DNA from: Pantoea alhagi
GTDB lineage: Bacteria > Pseudomonadota > Gammaproteobacteria > Enterobacterales > Enterobacteriaceae
DNA: 64,000 nt
Assembly: GCF_002101395.1 (NCBI RefSeq)
Contig: NZ_CP019706.1
Location: 1,550,001 to 1,614,000 of the forward strand
Reading direction: 5' to 3'
The position numbers and the translations under genes are program-made. Shown piece after piece: positions 1 through 9,050 of this stretch (position 1 is the first letter of the stretch; each line of letters begins with the position of its first letter). The notes beneath the pieces are model-generated. The model saw nothing but the letters and a program-made list of their open reading frames with translations. It had not been told where the DNA came from and made no database searches.

Positions 1-111
1 CTGCACCTTTAATATTTCGATGCCGTACTCTTCATTACCCAGCGTAAAGACCAGGTATTCGTTGCCATGATTGTCGGTTGCTGTTTTCTTTTCAGTTGCG
101 GAAGCTGTCAT
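1..111 (-). CDS. cheW: Chemotaxis coupling protein CheW, N-terminal part (cut by window edge)
   Basis: Only the first 37 codons are inside the window; the rest lies to the left. The reading begins MTASATEKK and runs into an EYLVFTLGNEEYGIEILKVQ stretch, which is the start of the CheW SH3-like fold. CheW is the cytoplasmic adaptor that links chemoreceptors to the CheA kinase. It follows cheA with an 11-bp gap on the same strand, the usual cheA-cheW order. The ATG at 109-111 is the start. Confidence 0.93.
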   Translation of the reverse strand, partial: MTASATEKKTATDNHGNEYLVFTLGNEEYGIEILKVQ

Positions 112-122
112 TTTGTTTGTCC

Positions 123-2102
123 TTAAACAGGGAGCGCTTGCCCGGCTTTCGTCGCGACGCGCTTGGATTTACACAGTTTCGCCAGCGCAGCGACGTCAAG
201 AATCAACGCCACGCTGCCATCGCCTAAAATGGTTGCGGCAGAGATACCAGGCACTTTGCGATAGTTAAGCTCAAGATTTTTTACCACTACCTGATGCTGG
301 CCAATGAGCTGATCGACCATCAGGGCGTAACGCACACCAGCACTTTGTAAAATCACCGCAACGCTGTCATTAATCGCGGCAGGCTCCTCTGCCATATCAA
401 ATATGTAGTGCAGCGTAATGAGCGGGATATATTCGCCACGCACCTGCAGCATCAGCTCATCGCCTGCCATATGATAAAGAGAATCTTCTGTGAGTTTCAG
501 CGACTCCATAACGGCACCAAGCGGCAGTACATAGGTTTCATCGGCAACACGAACCGACATACCATCAAGTATCGCCAGGGTTAACGGCAGAATAATGCGG
601 ATCGTCGAGCCTTTATTTTGCTCAGAGGTAATCTCTACATGACCGCCCATTTCCTGAATATTACGTCTGACCACGTCCATGCCGACGCCGCGCCCGGAGA
701 CATCCGTTACCTTTTCCGCCGTGGAGAAGCCGGCCGCGAAAATTAACATCCAGACATCTTCATTGCTGATGTTATCGTTAATTGCCATTCCCTGAGCGTG
801 CGCACGTGCAAGGATCTTTTCGCGGTTCAGGCCTGCGCCATCATCGCTGACTTCAATAACAATGTTCCCGCCCTGATGTTCTGCTGACAGCGTCAGGTTG
901 CCCATCGGGGATTTGCCTTTCGCTATGCGTTCCTCACGGCTTTCAATACCGTGATCGAGGCTGTTACGAACCAAATGCGTCAGAGGATCGATGATACGTT
1001 CAATCAGGCTTTTATCCAGTTCGGCGGAACCGCCTACCAGCGTCAGTTCGACCTCTTTGCCCAACTTGCCGGCTAAGTCATGCACCAGCCGCGGGAAGCG
1101 GCTAAATACATACTCCATCGGCATCATGCGAATGGACATCACCGACTCCTGCAGATCGCGCGCGTTGCGCTCCAGCTGGACGATGCTGTTTAACAGCACG
1201 TCATTTGCTGACGGCTCCAGAGTGGCGGAAAGCTGCGAAAGCATCGACTGGGTGATAATCAGTTCGCCGACCAGGTTGATGATCTGATCAACCTTTTCTA
1301 CCGCAACGCGGATGCTATTGGACTCGGCGGCCTGCGCACGAGCGGCGGGCCTGACGGGCGCGCTTTTCGCTGCTGCCGGAGAGCTTTCAACAGCTGCGGC
1401 TGGCGTTACGCTGCAGTCTGCCTCTGCCGGTGCGCTGCCCGCTGTAATGGCTACCTGTTCCGCTTCAACAATAAAACAGAGCACCGCCTCGATTTCATCG
1501 GCGCTGGCCGTGGTTTCTAACTGAACCTGTAGCCGCTCTTCTTGCTGTTGCTGGCTAAGCACTTTCCCCAGATTAGAGAGCTCATCAACCAGCAGACGCC
1601 CCTCATCTTCTTTAACGTTTAACAGGGTAATATTCAGGAAGGCGCGTTCTGCTGGTGTATTTACCGGCGCTGCTACGGCCGTCGTTGTCCGATCTGCCGA
1701 GCCATCTTTACTTTGTTGCGCAATTTGCCGCAACGCCCCGCAGATATAGTGAAACGTTTCTTCGTCCGGTTCCTGAGAAGATTTATAGGCATCAAGCTGA
1801 TCTTGCATAATATCCTTGCTCTCCAGAAACAGATTAATGATTTCGCCGGTTAGCCGCAGGATACCGCAGCGCGCGTCATCCAGCAGGTTTTCCATTAAAT
1901 GAGTAGTTTCTTGCAATATTTTAAAACCGAACGTTCCAGCACCGCCTTTAATGGAATGCGCTGCACGGAAAATAGCATCCAACATTTCCTTGTCGGGCGA
2001 AATGACATCAAGCTGTAGCAGATATTTTTCCATATCGGCTAACAGCTCATCGGCTTCATCAAAAAAAGTCTGATAAAAATCGCTTACATCCATATTGTTC
2101 AA
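123..2102 (-). CDS. cheA: Chemotaxis histidine kinase CheA
   Basis: Cytoplasmic sensor kinase that phosphorylates CheY and CheB in response to chemoreceptors. At 659 residues it is close to E. coli CheA (654). Domains in order: the P1 phosphotransfer domain with the phosphorylated His at residue 49 in AAHSIKGGAG; an Ala/Pro-rich P2/linker region around residues 130-260; the P3 dimerisation helix with VDQIINLVGELIITQS; the P4 ATPase with N-box RNSLDHGIE and the DDGAGLN and GRGVGMDVVRR motifs; and a C-terminal CheW-like P5 domain. It sits between motB (12 bp upstream) and cheW as in E. coli. The protein could also start at Met4. No damage is seen. Confidence 0.97.
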   Translation of the reverse strand: MNNMDVSDFYQTFFDEADELLADMEKYLLQLDVISPDKEMLDAIFRAAHSIKGGAGTFGFKILQETTHLMENLLDDARCGILRLTGEIINLFLESKDIMQDQLDAYKSSQEPDEETFHYICGALRQIAQQSKDGSADRTTTAVAAPVNTPAERAFLNITLLNVKEDEGRLLVDELSNLGKVLSQQQQEERLQVQLETTASADEIEAVLCFIVEAEQVAITAGSAPAEADCSVTPAAAVESSPAAAKSAPVRPAARAQAAESNSIRVAVEKVDQIINLVGELIITQSMLSQLSATLEPSANDVLLNSIVQLERNARDLQESVMSIRMMPMEYVFSRFPRLVHDLAGKLGKEVELTLVGGSAELDKSLIERIIDPLTHLVRNSLDHGIESREERIAKGKSPMGNLTLSAEHQGGNIVIEVSDDGAGLNREKILARAHAQGMAINDNISNEDVWMLIFAAGFSTAEKVTDVSGRGVGMDVVRRNIQEMGGHVEITSEQNKGSTIRIILPLTLAILDGMSVRVADETYVLPLGAVMESLKLTEDSLYHMAGDELMLQVRGEYIPLITLHYIFDMAEEPAAINDSVAVILQSAGVRYALMVDQLIGQHQVVVKNLELNYRKVPGISAATILGDGSVALILDVAALAKLCKSKRVATKAGQALPV

Positions 2103-2114
2103 CCCTATCCTGAT

Positions 2115-3038
2115 TTAATTCGCAAGCGCGGCGGCATCTTCATTGGTTTGCGGCGTAATTTTCAACTCATCTTTTATCGCATCAATATTTTCATGGCCGG
2201 TAACACTCTGGATTAAGCTATCGTCCCTGATTAGCGATTTTTCTTTATCCTGGCTTAAGACCAAAATACTAATACGGCGGTTAATGGGGTTGTGTGGCTG
2301 CGTGTTATCCAGCACCATTGAATCAGCCGTTCCTACTACCCGTAGAAATTTATTGGCCGCCAGACCGGCTGCTATCAATGCGCGGCGCGAGGCGTTTGCG
2401 CGATCGGCGGAAAGCTCCCAGTTGCTGTAGCCGGTATCGCCATGAGCATAAGGAAGCGAATCAGTATGTCCCGTCAGGCTAATACGATTGGGTAGCTGAT
2501 TGATAACCGGTACCAGCGTTTCGAAAATGCCCCTTAAATATCCCTCCAGCTCTTTGCTGCCCAACTTAAACATTGGACGGTCCTGGCTATCAATAATTTG
2601 AATGAGCAATCCATTTTCGGTGAGTTGCATGCGCAGGTTTGATTGAAAGTTGTTGAGGCGCGGATCGGTTTTAATCATGTTTTGCAGCCGATCGCGAGCG
2701 CGTTTTAACCGTTTGAGATCGGCGCTATCGCGTGGAGTGGATCGTTTAACTTCCCCCGTCTTATGTACCACATCGCTGCCACCGCCCGGTATAACGCTTT
2801 CACTCAGGCTGGGCTGGTTACCCTGAGAGAGCGCAACCTTTAATGGCGTTTGAAAATATTCTGCAATTTGTTGTCGCTGCTGCGGGGAGGTACTGGTGAT
2901 CAGCCACATCACAAGAAAAAAAGCCATCATCGCTGTCATAAAATCGGCGTAGGCAATTTTCCATGAGCCTCCGTGATGACCGTGGCCCTGCTTTTTCCGC
3001 TTGCGAACGATAATCACAGGATGCTTATTTTTACTCAT
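2115..3038 (-). CDS. motB: Flagellar motor stator protein MotB
   Basis: Inner-membrane stator subunit that couples proton flow to rotation and anchors the stator to peptidoglycan. The 307-residue protein has a short cytoplasmic basic N-terminus, one membrane helix (about residues 28-50) carrying the proton-binding Asp32 in AYADFMTAMM, and a C-terminal OmpA-like peptidoglycan-binding domain (LTGHTDSLPY, NWELSADRA, NRRISILV). It overlaps the end of motA by 4 bp, so the pair is translationally coupled. Length matches E. coli MotB (308). Asp32 points to a proton-driven motor. Confidence 0.97.
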   Translation of the reverse strand: MSKNKHPVIIVRKRKKQGHGHHGGSWKIAYADFMTAMMAFFLVMWLITSTSPQQRQQIAEYFQTPLKVALSQGNQPSLSESVIPGGGSDVVHKTGEVKRSTPRDSADLKRLKRARDRLQNMIKTDPRLNNFQSNLRMQLTENGLLIQIIDSQDRPMFKLGSKELEGYLRGIFETLVPVINQLPNRISLTGHTDSLPYAHGDTGYSNWELSADRANASRRALIAAGLAANKFLRVVGTADSMVLDNTQPHNPINRRISILVLSQDKEKSLIRDDSLIQSVTGHENIDAIKDELKITPQTNEDAAALAN

Positions 3039-3922
3039 GGCGCGCTTCCCGAATCACTGCCAGTATTCGATTTTACCTGGCGCACATGCTCTTCAAGCTC
3101 AATAAAGGTAGGACGTTCAGTAGAAAAGAGAATTTTACGTCCGAACTCGATCGCTATCTGCGGCGCATAACCGTTCATGCTGGAAAGCAGCGTCACTTTG
3201 ATGCATTGCAGCATCTTCACTTTCTCGCTGCTTTTTTGACGCAGTAGCGCAGCCAGAGGCAGAATAAACCCGTACGCCAGCAGAATCCCCAGGAAGGTGC
3301 CTACCATGGCGTGTGCGATCAGTTCGCCCAGTTCAGCAGCGGGTCGATCGGCCGCAGCCAGCGCGTTGACTACCCCCATGACGGCCGCCACGATGCCGAA
3401 AGCAGGAAAAGCGTCACCCACCGAATTCAGGCTGCCAGCGGGCACCTCAAGCTCATGCTCACAGGTCTCAATTTCTTCATCCATCAATGCTTCAACTTCA
3501 TGTGGACTCATATTGCCGCTGATCATCAAACGTAAATAATCGACCAGAAAATTCATTAGTAATTTATCGGCGATAAGGCGCGGGTAGTTGGAAAAAAGAG
3601 TGCTGTTCTGCGGCTCTTCTATATCATTTTCCAGTGCCATCATCCCGTTTTGCCTTGCTTTTGACAGTAATAAAAACATCAGCGCCATTAATTCCATATA
3701 AATGGCTTTATTATATTGGGAACCTTTAAACAACAGAGGAAAGGATTTCATGGTGGCAGAAATGGCTTTACCATTGTTGCCCACAATAAAGGCGCCTACG
3801 CCTGCCCCACCGATAATGAGCAGTTCAGTCGGTTGATAGAGCGCACCAAGATGTCCGCCAGATAAAACAAAGCCACCAAAAACAGTGGCAAAAACAACTA
3901 CATACCCAAGAATAACCAGCAT
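3035..3922 (-). CDS. motA: Flagellar motor stator protein MotA
   Basis: Inner-membrane channel subunit of the proton-driven stator. The 295 residues equal the length of E. coli MotA. There are four predicted membrane helices (about residues 2-22, 33-50, 170-190, 202-222) and a large cytoplasmic loop between helices 2 and 3 that contacts FliG. The third and fourth helices carry the conserved FPAFGIVAAVMGVV and HAMVGTFLGILLAYG stretches. A 142-bp gap separates it from flhC. I found no FliA-type promoter in that gap, so read-through from flhDC or a promoter of another type is possible. Confidence 0.97.
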   Translation of the reverse strand: MLVILGYVVVFATVFGGFVLSGGHLGALYQPTELLIIGGAGVGAFIVGNNGKAISATMKSFPLLFKGSQYNKAIYMELMALMFLLLSKARQNGMMALENDIEEPQNSTLFSNYPRLIADKLLMNFLVDYLRLMISGNMSPHEVEALMDEEIETCEHELEVPAGSLNSVGDAFPAFGIVAAVMGVVNALAAADRPAAELGELIAHAMVGTFLGILLAYGFILPLAALLRQKSSEKVKMLQCIKVTLLSSMNGYAPQIAIEFGRKILFSTERPTFIELEEHVRQVKSNTGSDSGSAP

Positions 3923-4064
3923 GCTGTCTCCTTATTATAAACACGCCTGTTTTTTATATTTATTAATGATGACTAACGTTTCAGGCGTTAACGTACCCGG
4001 ATATACAGATACGTTATTCACGATCCTGGTTTCTTACCATCAACGTTATAGTGCAGCGCGCTGG

Positions 4065-4601
4065 TTAACCGGCAATATCATAAGCTTCACATTTTTTCGC
4101 CGCACGCGAAGGCGGACTGCATAAGCTACAGGTGAAAGGATCTTTTGCATGCTCATGAGTAATCACAAAAGCGCCGTGGCAGGCAATACATTCCGTACGA
4201 CTTATCATGCCACACTCAATAAAACGTAATAATGTCCATGCCCGGGTTAAACCCAGCACCGGTTTTTCCGTGGCTTTAACCGGACACTGTTCCAGGTATA
4301 AACGGTATGCTTTGATTAATGCTTCAATAGGGCGGCAATTTTCAATTTTTCTAATAAAAAGATAAATATTATAAAACATCGATGAGTGGATATTCTGCTC
4401 CCACGACATGAACCACTCCGCAGAAAAAGGCAACATGCCTTTCGGCGGGGGACATCCGCGCAGTTCCTTGTAAAGCCTTAAAAGCCTTCTGCGGCTTAGG
4501 CTGATCTCACTTTCCAGCACCTGCATTCTGGCACCGAAAGTAATAAGCTCCATTGCCATCTGAACTTCTTTAATTTCGTCCAGGATACTTTTTTCACTCA
4601 T
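4065..4601 (-). CDS. flhC: Flagellar master regulator subunit FlhC
   Basis: FlhC joins FlhD in the FlhD4C2 activator that turns on class 2 flagellar promoters. The start is set at the ATG of MSEKSIL, which matches the E. coli start; an earlier in-frame ATG would overlap flhD. The 178-residue product keeps the zinc-binding cysteines at 138, 141, 158 and 161 and the conserved ELRGCPPPKGMLPFS segment. It is about 14 residues shorter than E. coli FlhC (192) at the C-terminus. It lies 14 bp after flhD. The sequence is clearly more divergent from E. coli than the neighbouring structural genes. Confidence 0.96.
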   Translation of the reverse strand: MSEKSILDEIKEVQMAMELITFGARMQVLESEISLSRRRLLRLYKELRGCPPPKGMLPFSAEWFMSWEQNIHSSMFYNIYLFIRKIENCRPIEALIKAYRLYLEQCPVKATEKPVLGLTRAWTLLRFIECGMISRTECIACHGAFVITHEHAKDPFTCSLCSPPSRAAKKCEAYDIAG

Positions 4602-4615
4602 GATTGCTAGCTCCG

Positions 4616-4963
4616 TCAGCAAGTAGAATGGTTTTGCTCGGGAAGTGAGTTGAGCAACTCCGTTGATAAAATAATTCCAGTATGAATTTGTTGTAGCGCA
4701 TCAATACGCGATGCTTTCGTCAGGCAGTCAATCATCTCTTTATCATCCACGCGCAAACGGCATATCAGTTGGCTGGTTGAAGCCATCTTGATAAGTTGCG
4801 GCAGAGTAAGCTCGCTTAGCGTATCAAGAATAGTACTGTCTAATCCCAGACGAAATCCTGCAGCGAACTTATCTTCGCGTATAAGCCTTTGCGCCAGGAC
4901 TAAATAAGTAAGGTTCAAATCATGTATAGATTGAAGCTGATCGTTAGTATCGGAGCTATGCAT
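4616..4963 (-). CDS. flhD: Flagellar master regulator subunit FlhD
   Basis: FlhD is the second subunit of the FlhD4C2 class 2 activator. The start is placed at MHSSDT, which gives 115 residues and aligns with the E. coli start; a longer frame to 5005 adds 14 residues with no support. Conserved stretches are YLVLAQRLI, FRLGL, LTLPQLIKMA and LQQIHTGIILSTELLN. The gene is AT-rich next to its neighbours and is preceded by a long AT-rich intergenic region, which is the usual place for flhDC control. Confidence 0.95.
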   Translation of the reverse strand: MHSSDTNDQLQSIHDLNLTYLVLAQRLIREDKFAAGFRLGLDSTILDTLSELTLPQLIKMASTSQLICRLRVDDKEMIDCLTKASRIDALQQIHTGIILSTELLNSLPEQNHSTC

Positions 4964-5459
4964 ATTTATATTCCACATTGGTTTCGTGTTAAATAATCCT
5001 GCCAATATTTAAAATATCGGCATGAGATGAAGGCCAAACAATATGGAATGTCTACCTGCTATTTTGCGCAAATTTCAGTGTCAATAAATGGTCTACGCAT
5101 CCGGCTAAGTCAGACAAATATCACTAATAAGATTAAAAAAATAACTATAAAAGCGTCACTGCTTCATTAGCATCCGGCAGGCTATTTCCCTGACATTGGC
5201 ATTTTCAAGACAATTCCTATTTGGATCCCGATCATCATATAATAAATCAACCTTTTTCAAGAACTTTTTAATGTATATTCATTTATATTGATAATTTTAA
5301 ACGCAATCAATGCGATAAAGAGATCTGCCTCTCGCATTAACGAATCAGTCTAAACCAACCAGCAACAATGAGGAATTTAAATGTTATCACTCGCTTAAAG
5401 AAGATGATTAAAATCACTAAATTACTTATATAATTTAACAATCAAAGCAATCAAAGCAA
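4964..5459 (-). promoter_or_regulatory. AT-rich regulatory region upstream of flhDC
   Basis: This 496-bp stretch between the 3' end of fliA and flhD holds no credible gene. It is visibly AT-rich from about 5100 onward, far more than the structural genes. A near-perfect palindrome lies at 5001-5021, centred 48 bp before the flhD start: half-sites GCCAATATTT and AAATATCGGC with one mismatch. The flhDC promoter is expected here, since this region in relatives integrates CRP, H-NS and other inputs. I could not assign a -35/-10 pair with confidence. Confidence 0.6.
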
Positions 5460-5466
5460 TCATTGC
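5440..5466. repeat. 9-bp tandem repeat at the end of fliA
   Basis: Three consecutive 9-bp units, AATCAAAGC twice and then AATCATTGC, span the fliA stop codon. The stop (TCA on the plus strand at 5460-5462) lies in the third, imperfect unit. Repeat slippage could change the fliA C-terminus only if it extended into the third unit. Confidence 0.85.
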
Positions 5467-6188
5467 AAACGTGCACGTATTCTTTTTATTGCCTGACTGT
5501 GCAACTGGCTTACCCGTGTTTCCGTTATTTCAAGTATTTCTCCGATTTCTTTCATATTTAACTCTTGTTGGTAGTAGAGATTCAGTAATACCTGCTCCCT
5601 TTCGGGTAGTACCTTTATCTCATCAGCAATCTTTTTGAGTAGCTTTTGCTGAGTGATTTTATTAAACGGATTAAGCTTTTCATGTTGTATATCAGGTTGT
5701 TCGAACCTGTCCGCCAGCTCTTTCTGCAGTTCATCCAGTGAACATATCTGGCTGGCATTAGTATCTGCCAGCATCTGCCTGTAATCACTAAGGGTTATAT
5801 TCATCTCAGCAGCAATATCTGCATCTTTAGCGGCTTTGCCAGTGGCTTGTTCAATGCGATGAATCACCTCGGCAATTTCTCTGGCGTTACTGCGAATACG
5901 ACGCGGTACCCAATCACGTTCGCGCAGTTCATCTATTAAAGCCCAACGTATACGCTGTGTAATGTAAGTGCTAAAAACAATGCCTTTTTTAGGATCAAAA
6001 TGATCGATGGCATTGAGAAGAGCGATTGCGCCCACCTGAATCAAATCATCCAGTTCTACAGAGGAGGGTAAACGCACCTGCAACCTTAGCGCTTCATGAC
6101 GTACCAGGAAAGCATACTTTTTCCATAATGCATTTTTGTCTACCATACCTTCAGGGGTATATAATTCATTCACAATGACATTGTCCAT
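5460..6188 (-). CDS. fliA: Flagellar sigma factor FliA (sigma-28)
   Basis: FliA directs RNA polymerase to class 3 flagellar and chemotaxis promoters and is held inactive by FlgM until the hook is complete. The 242 residues compare with 239 in E. coli. Region 2 (LVRHEALRLQVRLPSSVELDDL, then DELRERDWVPRRIR) and region 4 (LPEREQVLLNLYYQQELNMKEI, VSQLHSQAIKRIRARL) are well conserved, while the middle region is divergent. In E. coli fliA lies with fliZ next to fliC; here it sits directly upstream of flhDC and no fliZ follows. Its codons are more AT-rich than the flg genes. Confidence 0.96.
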   Translation of the reverse strand: MDNVIVNELYTPEGMVDKNALWKKYAFLVRHEALRLQVRLPSSVELDDLIQVGAIALLNAIDHFDPKKGIVFSTYITQRIRWALIDELRERDWVPRRIRSNAREIAEVIHRIEQATGKAAKDADIAAEMNITLSDYRQMLADTNASQICSLDELQKELADRFEQPDIQHEKLNPFNKITQQKLLKKIADEIKVLPEREQVLLNLYYQQELNMKEIGEILEITETRVSQLHSQAIKRIRARLQ

Positions 6189-6339
6189 CCTGCCACGGGT
6201 ATAGTTTAATTATCTTTCATTGGCCAGGGTATATATAGTTCAATAAGGTCGCATAAATTCCACTAATTCCATACATAAAAGCGATTTCCATACGGATTAT
6301 TGGGAAATTACACTACCCTTAACGTTAAAAGTAATTAAT

Positions 6340-8001
6340 TCAAAAGCTTTCCCATTCCTCTACAGGATTAATGTGATCCATTTCGTTTTTTTTGCGCTGT
6401 GTTTCAGGTAAAAGCACAGTGGGTGTTAATAGCGGCTGATAGTCTATAGCCGTATAATTTGTTTCATCTTTTAACCTGATATGCGCAACCATACTGCTCA
6501 ACTGCCCCGCATGCTCTTCCATACTGATTGCCGCCGCTGCCGCCTGCTCGACCATCGTGGCATTCTGTTGGGTAACCGAATCGAGTTCGTTCACCGCCTG
6601 AGCAATTTGGTTAATGCCAGTACTCTGTTCGTCGGAAGCGGAAGCAATCTCGGCCATAATATCCGTCACCTGCGAAACTGACTGAATAATATGCTGTATT
6701 GCCGTTCCCGCCTGCTCAACTTCCTGCGACCCGGAATGCATATCCGCCACACAGGTATTAATCAGCGAGCGAATTTCCTTCGCCGCATCAGCGCTGCGCT
6801 TCGCCAGGTTACGTACTTCCCCTGCCACTACAGCAAATCCACGCCCCTGCTCGCCAGCTCGTGCCGCTTCCACCGCCGCATTCAGCGCCAGGATATTCGT
6901 TTGATTGGCGATGCTGTCAATCACGCTATTGATATCGTCAATTTGACGTGAGCTGATAATGATCCGATGCATAATGGCATCAAGGCTATCCATGACCTTA
7001 CCGCCGTTACGTGCACTGCCGCTGGCGCTTTCAGCCAATTGACGCGCCGTATGCGCATTATCCGCATTCTGTCGCACCGTAATTTTCAGCTCTTCCATAC
7101 TGGCTGCGGTCTGCTGCAAAGAAGAAGCCTGTTGTTCCGTTCGCGAGGAGAGCTCGTTATTGCCGCTAACAATTTCCTGTGCTGAAGCGTTAATGCGGCT
7201 TACACCATTTCGAATAGACGAAACGGTCATCGTCACTCACTGACGCAATTTCTCCAGCTCAATAAACATCAAGCCGATTTCATTCATCTTGCCCGCAGGG
7301 ATCTCTTCGTCCAGCTTACCGGTCGCCATAGACTGAAAGGTTTTTACTGTCTCATCCAGACGTTGAAACAGCTCGCGCTTAAGCCACAGGCGCATGCAAA
7401 TCACCATCCCCAGCGCAATAATCCCGGTGCTAATGGCCAGCATATTGAAGCGGCTGTTATTGGCGTTCGCTTCCACCTCTATCGTATTGATTAATGCTTC
7501 GAAGCGGGCCCTGTACTGCTTCACTTCGTTTTCAAAAAGGTTGCGAGCGGCGGAAATTTTATTCATTTCGTGAACAGCATTATCGGCCTGGTTGATATTT
7601 TCCAGTCGCGATACAAGCAGCGCCATTAACGTATCTGCCTGCTGTTTAATTTTATCAACAATTACAAGAGCATCTTGTTGATACGGCTGTGCATAGAAAC
7701 GCTTTAATTGCTCCTGAGCCAAAGCAAGCGACCGTCGGGCTTCACTGAGCTGCTGTGTCGTTGCCTTTTCTCCTTTGCTGGTGGTCAGACTTAACGCGTA
7801 GATTTTCCCCAGCAGGCTATTTATTGCCTCATCCGCATCATTCAGAACCGATGCGTTTTCACTGACCTCCATAAAATGTGAAAATTGTTGGCCTGATGTA
7901 TTGGCGCTGTAATAACCTAAACCCACTATACCCAATAATAAAAATATCAGGCTAAAGATAGCAATATTAATTCCGGTGGCGATTTTTAAATTATTGAGCA
8001 T
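6340..8001 (-). pseudogene. Methyl-accepting chemotaxis protein interrupted by one in-frame TGA
   Basis: Read through the stop, this is a complete receptor of about 553 residues: first membrane helix (about residues 9-30), four-helix-bundle periplasmic domain, second membrane helix (about 184-206), HAMP domain, signalling domain with the hairpin tip (ALNAAVEAARAGEQGRGFAVVAGEVR), and a C-terminal EWESF pentapeptide of the kind CheR and CheB bind. Codon 255 (7239-7237) is TGA, directly after HAMP, and the frame continues intact with GTG. The upstream piece would be a membrane-HAMP stub of 254 residues and the downstream piece a soluble 298-residue signalling domain. A recent nonsense mutation is the simplest view; re-initiation at GTG 7236 or ATG 7230 is possible but no good ribosome site is placed for it. 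Confidence 0.85.
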
Positions 8002-8028
8002 TGATTATCCTTAACCATTCTGCCTGAG

Positions 8029-8055
8029 TTATCGTTTTACAGAAAAAAATGATTA
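8029..8055 (-). promoter_or_regulatory. Weak candidate FliA promoter of the interrupted receptor gene
   Basis: On the minus strand the -10-like AACGATAA (8029-8036) is preceded after 15 bp by TAAT. The FliA consensus is TAAA, 15 bp, GCCGATAA, so three positions differ. It lies 27 bp before the ATG at 8001. This is a weak match, supported mainly by the fact that such receptors are usually class 3 genes. Confidence 0.3.
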
Positions 8056-8079
8056 TTCCATTACTTTTCTGCTAAGAGA

Positions 8080-9003
8080 TCACCTCATCATGTTGAATAT
8101 CGACATTTTTTGCATCGTCTGAAATACCATATATGAGGCATTTAAGGAAAACTCGGCCATTATCGTTTGACCAATCAGGTTCTGATAAGATTTTCCATCT
8201 GCGCCCAATGTTTCCTGCAGGCTGCTTTCAACATCTATTTTATGCGTATCGGCACTGGTACCCAGCATCTCCAGCTGCTGAAGATTCGTACCCACTGTAG
8301 CCTGCACTTTGCCCAAATTATCGATATTCTTTTTAATCGAAACATTGGCTTTATCCAGCGTAAGCTGTAGCGCTTCACGCCCTGCATCATCCGTTACCGG
8401 AGCCTTTAGTGCTTCAATTGCGCTATCCAGCGCGGCGAAAAGATCGTCCGGCGTGCCGGAGAGAAAAACATCATTCCCGGTATGACTCACCTGCATTTCT
8501 GTACTGTCGGCCACCACCTGTACAATCGGTGTTGTGCCACCAACATAGGTGCCATCTTTTGCGAAGGGTTCACTACCGGTGTTATAACCCGCAAAGATAT
8601 AACGCCCGTTGCTGCTGCGACTATTGGCGAGGCCCATCAGGTTATTACGAATACCTTCCAGTTCTTTTGCCAATGCGGCCCGATCTTCCGCTGAATAAGT
8701 TCCGTTACCGCCAGCAACGATTTTCTCTGACAAATTTTTTGTCAACAGCGAGCTAATTGAATTCAGTACTTCGTCCTGTTGCCCCAGCGTATCCTGTGCG
8801 TACTGACGCGCGATTTCATAGTGTTCGATTTTTGCCAGTGCGTTTTGATAAATCACCGCCTGTGATGCACCGGCAGGATCGTCCGAAGGTTTGAGCAAGG
8901 TTTGCCCATATGCCAGTCGGGTAGCAATATTATTAAATCTCGTATTGCTTGTAGACATATTATTTATTTGCTGTTGAAACATGTAGAGTGAGCTAATACG
9001 CAT
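8080..9003 (-). CDS. flgL: Flagellar hook-filament junction protein FlgL (HAP3)
   Basis: Exported junction protein between FlgK and the filament. The start is the ATG of MRISSLYMFQQ, preceded by an AAGGA ribosome site, giving 307 residues (E. coli 317). A longer frame to 9039 is not supported by homology. Flagellin-like N-terminal (LLKPSDDPAGASQAV) and C-terminal (LNASYMVFQTMQKMSIF) helices are present, with NGRYIFAGY in the middle. It follows flgK with a 47-bp gap. Confidence 0.95.
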   Translation of the reverse strand: MRISSLYMFQQQINNMSTSNTRFNNIATRLAYGQTLLKPSDDPAGASQAVIYQNALAKIEHYEIARQYAQDTLGQQDEVLNSISSLLTKNLSEKIVAGGNGTYSAEDRAALAKELEGIRNNLMGLANSRSSNGRYIFAGYNTGSEPFAKDGTYVGGTTPIVQVVADSTEMQVSHTGNDVFLSGTPDDLFAALDSAIEALKAPVTDDAGREALQLTLDKANVSIKKNIDNLGKVQATVGTNLQQLEMLGTSADTHKIDVESSLQETLGADGKSYQNLIGQTIMAEFSLNASYMVFQTMQKMSIFNMMR

Positions 9004-9050
9004 TTTCCTTCCTTTTTTCCCCTGGCTTCTGGTGGCCAAAAAAAATAATA

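Noticed and set aside
7225..7245. Programmed read-through or selenocysteine at the chemoreceptor TGA
   Set aside because: No family precedent and no specific downstream structure seen; the position is an ordinary linker after HAMP.
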